A stretch of 64,000 nt of DNA from assembly GCA_963779055.1 (NCBI GenBank), contig CAVZWN010000002.1, forward strand, positions 124,001-188,000, given 5' to 3'. How positions within the stretch are numbered: the first letter of the stretch is position 1; every line of letters begins with the position of its first letter. The translations under genes were made by a program, and so were the position numbers. The stretch comes from Sulfurimicrobium sp963779055. GTDB lineage: Bacteria > Pseudomonadota > Gammaproteobacteria > Burkholderiales > Sulfuricellaceae. The notes under the pieces were generated by a model. The model was not told where the DNA came from. It searched no databases and saw only the letters and a list, made by a program, of their open reading frames with translations. Shown here piece after piece: positions 60,745-64,000 of the stretch.

Positions 60745-61770
60745 ATGGATGAGAAAACAAAAGTGCAGGGAAAGAGCAACATTCCGGCATCCCCCTCCAG
60801 CACGCCTCAAGGCAAGCCCAGAACCCGGGCAGCACGCGCCAAGGCACACCCGGCGCACACGCCTGATCCCGCCGTTACAGCAGAAATCGAAACCGTCAGT
60901 CATGGTCCGGCCGCCCTGGCGGTGGCACACGCTCCTCACGGCAGCAGTGAAGACAGCGATTATGCGAAGCTCCCGGCGAGCTACCCCTACCGTACCCGTA
61001 TCCGGGCCAAGGACTACGAAGCCCAGAAAGCCAAGCTGCAGATCGAGCTGCTGAAGGTCCAGAACTGGGTCAGGGACAGCGGCCAGAAAATCGTGGTGCT
61101 GTTCGAGGGGCGCGATGCCGCTGGCAAGGGAGGCACCATCAAGCGCTTCATGGAACATCTCAACCCTCGCGCGGCGCGGACGGTCGCGCTGGAAAAACCC
61201 ACCTCGCAGGAGCTGGGGCAGTGGTATTTTCAGCGCTACATCCAGCACCTGCCGACCAAGGGAGAAATGGTTTTCTTTGACCGCTCCTGGTACAACCGGG
61301 CCGGGGTCGAGCGCGTAATGGGATTTTGCACCCCCCAGGAACACCTCGAATTCATGCGTCAGACACCGCAATTCGAACGCATGCTGGTGAACAGCGGCAT
61401 CCGGCTATTCAAGTTCTGGTTCTCGGTGAGCCGTGAAGAGCAACTGCGGCGCTTCGTTTCACGCCGTGACGATCCCCTCAAGCACTGGAAGCTCTCGCCC
61501 ATCGACATCAAATCCCTGGACATGTGGGACGATTACACCGAAGCCAAGAATCTGATGTTTTTCCATACCGATACTGCCGATTGCCCCTGGGTGGTCATCA
61601 AGTCCGACGACAAGAAACGGGCCCGGCTCAACTGCATGCGCCACTTCCTGCACTCCCTGCCTTACCCCGGCAAGGATTTGCATGTTGCTGTCGCACCCGA
61701 CCCCTTGCTGGTGGGCTCGGCGGGCGAGGTACTCTCCCTCGACGAAAACACCACCGTCACCCGCTTTTAA
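60745..61770 (+). CDS. ppk2: Polyphosphate kinase 2
   Basis: This enzyme makes GTP or ATP from polyphosphate, or polyphosphate in reverse. The 341-aa protein has an N-terminal low-complexity extension (about 75 residues, Ala/Pro-rich), then the PPK2 core: VVLFEGRDAAGKGGTIKRF (Walker A), VFFDRSWYNRAGVERVM, FKFWFSVSREEQLRRF and DDYTEAKNLMFFHTD. AAGGAG lies before ATG 60745. PPK2 class I is likely. It stands alone, with a terminator behind it. Confidence 0.94.
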   Translation: MDEKTKVQGKSNIPASPSSTPQGKPRTRAARAKAHPAHTPDPAVTAEIETVSHGPAALAVAHAPHGSSEDSDYAKLPASYPYRTRIRAKDYEAQKAKLQIELLKVQNWVRDSGQKIVVLFEGRDAAGKGGTIKRFMEHLNPRAARTVALEKPTSQELGQWYFQRYIQHLPTKGEMVFFDRSWYNRAGVERVMGFCTPQEHLEFMRQTPQFERMLVNSGIRLFKFWFSVSREEQLRRFVSRRDDPLKHWKLSPIDIKSLDMWDDYTEAKNLMFFHTDTADCPWVVIKSDDKKRARLNCMRHFLHSLPYPGKDLHVAVAPDPLLVGSAGEVLSLDENTTVTRF

Positions 61771-61792
61771 CCCGAACTGCCAATTATGACCG

Positions 61793-61828
61793 GCCGGGGA
61801 GGAGGTTAACCCCTCTTCCCGGCTTTTT
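61793..61828 (+). terminator. Rho-independent terminator of ppk2
   Basis: GCCGGGGA (61793-61800) can pair with TTCCCGGC (61816-61823), with the inner GGAGG and CCCTC partly paired, followed by TTTTT (61824-61828). It is 22 bp after the ppk2 stop and sits between convergent genes. Confidence 0.75.
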
Positions 61829-61876
61829 CCGGTACAGAAAAGTGTACGAGGGAAACGGGCCTGATCCGTCGTTTGC

Positions 61877-63937
61877 TTACTGCTGTGAGCGCCGCCGCTC
61901 GCCATTCTCCCTGTCCTGGCGGTACATGCGGTTGGCGGGCTGGCCGGGCAGGTCCGCACGTTCGCGGCGTTCCTCACGCGGCTCCACCCGTTCCTGCCTC
62001 CGGACTGGCTCAGGGGCTGCACGTGGCTGGGAGGGGGCGGCATCAATCCTGCGTGGTTCCTGGACGATGCGCTCCCTTTCCCGTTCCTGAGCGGCACGCG
62101 GGGGAGGCGCCTCCCGTTCGCTGCGTGATGGCATCTGGGCTTCTGGAGCCATCACGCGGGGAACAGCCGGTTCGCTCCTGATGTTCTCGGCACGTTCCCG
62201 CTCCTGAATCTGGCGCATGGGCGGGACTTCGCGCACGTTGCGGGGCGGTGCCGCGATTTCTGAAGGCTCCATGCGAGGCGTTGCAGGCTCTGCCCGGCCG
62301 CTTTCGACACGTTCGCGGTCCCTGCTGGCTGGCGCCTGCATTTCTGTTTCGCGGCGCCGCTCTTCGAAGCGTGGCGGCAGAGGCGGACGGGCGCGCTCCG
62401 CTCCCGACTGATTGCCGAATTCAGGGCGTGACGGCTCGCTTGCCTGCTGCCTGGGGCTGGGCACATAACGCGGCTCTGGCGCGGCCCTGTCCTGGCGGCG
62501 GGATGCTTCGCTGCGCCATGGAATTGTTGATTCGCGTGCCGGGCGCGTGCTGACCACCTGCCGCGACAGCATGGCTTCAGGCGGGCGAGTGCCCCTGGGC
62601 GCCCCGGCCACAAGGTTTATCGCCTCGGGCTTCACGGGCAGTGCGCCCCGGACATGCCTGAGTTCACGGGTTTCCCTTATGCGTACAGGCGCATCGTGCA
62701 CATTCCCCCTGCCGAAGCGCTCGCGCGTCGTGGCGACAACGGCATTGTTCACGCGGGTATTGTGATAAGTGATGTTGGTCACATTGACGACCGTCGTATT
62801 CCTGATGACCACGTTATTCACCACCCGCGGACCATGCCAGCCGCCCCACCACGGCCTGCCGATGAAACCGGGCCGACCCCACCATGGGAGCAGGGGCTCG
62901 CCCCAGCTGAGCGCCACCCAGCCCAGCCCCGAAGTGCCAATCCCGATGCCAACGGACACATTGGACCCGACTCCGAAAAATGCCACCAGGGCAGGCGAAT
63001 AGACCGCGACCCTGACCGCCGGACCGGGTGCCCAGCCCCAGTAACTGCCGAGGTGAACCCAGCGTCCATAATGGAATGGGGCCCATCCCCATGGCGCATC
63101 ATCGATCCAGGTCCACTGGTAATAAGGGTCCCATACCCATCTTCCGGTGCTGTAGGGCGCCCACCCCGTCGCAACGGCGTCCGGCACCCAGACAGGGCCA
63201 TAATCTCCTACCACGCGCCATCGCCCGTAATGGTCCAGGTCGCTGGCACCGGCAATACCGGCGGGGAGGTAGCGTTCGCTGACGGCATCAACCAGGTTAT
63301 CCGTGCGCTCATAATTCCAGCGATCCCAGCGATCAAGCTCAGGGGCCACGTAGGTTGACGCCTTGGCCATGGCATCACCCCGGACCACGATTTCTTCGGA
63401 AGGCTGAATGCTCATGGCCTGCCCGCCAGCCGGAACCATCATTGCCCGGCCGCCGCGGCGGGTGATGAAGTGCACATCGCCGTTCACGTCCACCCGGTAA
63501 TAGCCGCTACGGTCGATAGTGAAAACCGCATTGGGGGTATCGACCTCCACCGAGTACCCGGCAGGCAGAGTGCGCAGATCGAAAGACACCCGGCCGGAAG
63601 TGACCTTGAACTGGATGAAATCGGCGGTCTGGTTAAGCAGGGTGAGCTGCGTGTCATCATCGGCACGGATGAAGGCCCGGCTGCCCATCTGCAGTTCAAG
63701 GTCGCCGTCCCGCCCGACATAGAGTGCATCGCCAGCACTCAGCGGGGTGTTGTAGCGCGCCTCCACCCAGTCTTCGGCGCCATCGCGAAAGAAAGAAACT
63801 TCTCCTTCGACATAGCTCAGGCGCAGCGGGCTGGCCGCTATTTTCGGATCGTCAGCCTGAGCCATGACGGAAAAACTGCTCATGGTCATGAGCAGCAGGA
63901 GAGAAAAAACAGTGGTTATTCTGGCGAATGGATACAT
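61877..63937 (-). CDS. FecR-domain/DUF6600-like exported protein
   Basis: This is a large secreted or periplasmic protein, 686 aa, with a signal peptide (TTVFSLLLLMTMSSFSVMAQA). A FecR-like domain follows (SYVEGEVSFFRDGAEDW to VDTPNAVFTIDRSGYYRV, about 40-180). Next is a Trp/Tyr/Gly-rich region (about 225-385) with repeats such as GWAPYSTGRWVWDPYYQW, like DUF6600. The last 250 residues are Arg/Glu/Pro-rich and low-complexity. ATG 63937 begins with a clear signal. I know no defined role; related proteins are predicted to be envelope-associated. Confidence 0.75.
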   Translation of the reverse strand: MYPFARITTVFSLLLLMTMSSFSVMAQADDPKIAASPLRLSYVEGEVSFFRDGAEDWVEARYNTPLSAGDALYVGRDGDLELQMGSRAFIRADDDTQLTLLNQTADFIQFKVTSGRVSFDLRTLPAGYSVEVDTPNAVFTIDRSGYYRVDVNGDVHFITRRGGRAMMVPAGGQAMSIQPSEEIVVRGDAMAKASTYVAPELDRWDRWNYERTDNLVDAVSERYLPAGIAGASDLDHYGRWRVVGDYGPVWVPDAVATGWAPYSTGRWVWDPYYQWTWIDDAPWGWAPFHYGRWVHLGSYWGWAPGPAVRVAVYSPALVAFFGVGSNVSVGIGIGTSGLGWVALSWGEPLLPWWGRPGFIGRPWWGGWHGPRVVNNVVIRNTTVVNVTNITYHNTRVNNAVVATTRERFGRGNVHDAPVRIRETRELRHVRGALPVKPEAINLVAGAPRGTRPPEAMLSRQVVSTRPARESTIPWRSEASRRQDRAAPEPRYVPSPRQQASEPSRPEFGNQSGAERARPPLPPRFEERRRETEMQAPASRDRERVESGRAEPATPRMEPSEIAAPPRNVREVPPMRQIQERERAENIRSEPAVPRVMAPEAQMPSRSEREAPPPRAAQERERERIVQEPRRIDAAPSQPRAAPEPVRRQERVEPREERRERADLPGQPANRMYRQDRENGERRRSQQ

Positions 63938-64000
63938 GATGGATACCTGTTTTAGGCCGTCAGGCCGATGGGCCCGGGGTTTTTAGCATATCTGGAAATA

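Overview
The window reads as chromosomal DNA of a betaproteobacterium, moderately GC-rich. Family content points to a chemolithotrophic sulfur oxidiser of the Nitrosomonadales/Sulfuricellaceae-Gallionellaceae type. This rests on System II cytochrome c maturation, several periplasmic diheme c4-like cytochromes, a DsrS-like protein behind a MoxR/VWA pair, a two-cysteine ArsR regulator with the spacing of persulfide sensors, and a PyrB/PyrC' pair. The exact genus is inference. No rRNA, tRNA, prophage or CRISPR array was seen.

Layout: 1-6.7 kb (minus) is the Pil-Chp twitching chemosensory operon pilG-pilH-pilI-pilJ-chpA, with chpA running off the left edge. 7-14 kb (plus) holds a solitary phosphate-binding-like protein, thiD-thiE-hemL, then MoxR ATPase, metallopeptidase/VWA protein and a DsrS-like protein. 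14-19.4 kb (minus) holds two diheme cytochromes, ccsB, resB and a c4 cytochrome. 19.5-27 kb holds engB, a trpB2-type synthase with a possible anti-SD small RNA behind it, fbp, yqgE-ruvX-pyrR-pyrB-pyrC' and an old yellow enzyme. 28-35.5 kb holds argB-HAD-slmA, then moeB-ctpA-envC-gpmI on the minus strand. 35.6-43.7 kb is a thiol/redox and export stretch: ArsR regulator, RND efflux pair, rhodanese, glutaredoxin, thioredoxin 2, secB, SH3 protein, gpsA. 44-50 kb holds an MSHA-type pilus motor (mshE, mshG, prepilin) interrupted by a GxxExxY nuclease-like gene between terminal inverted repeats, then a CHASE-GGDEF cyclase. 50-64 kb holds carbonic anhydrase, exonuclease III, a DUF2279-like protein, mpl, an RNB exoribonuclease with two frameshifts, a TonB-family protein, ttcA, a pteridine reductase, midA with one frameshift, ppk2 and a FecR/DUF6600-like protein.

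The most unusual feature is the density of small palindromic or inverted-repeat elements in the gene gaps from 23 to 59 kb. At least five families are visible: CCGCAAAGACGC/CCACGGAG pairs, a CTAACCCCTCCC element in two copies, a CGTCATTGC element, a 178-bp MITE-like element with 16-bp ends, and ATCACCCATC repeats. Several supply start regions, stop codons or terminal codons of neighbouring genes. One pair encloses the GxxExxY gene, which suggests a nuclease-linked repeat system.
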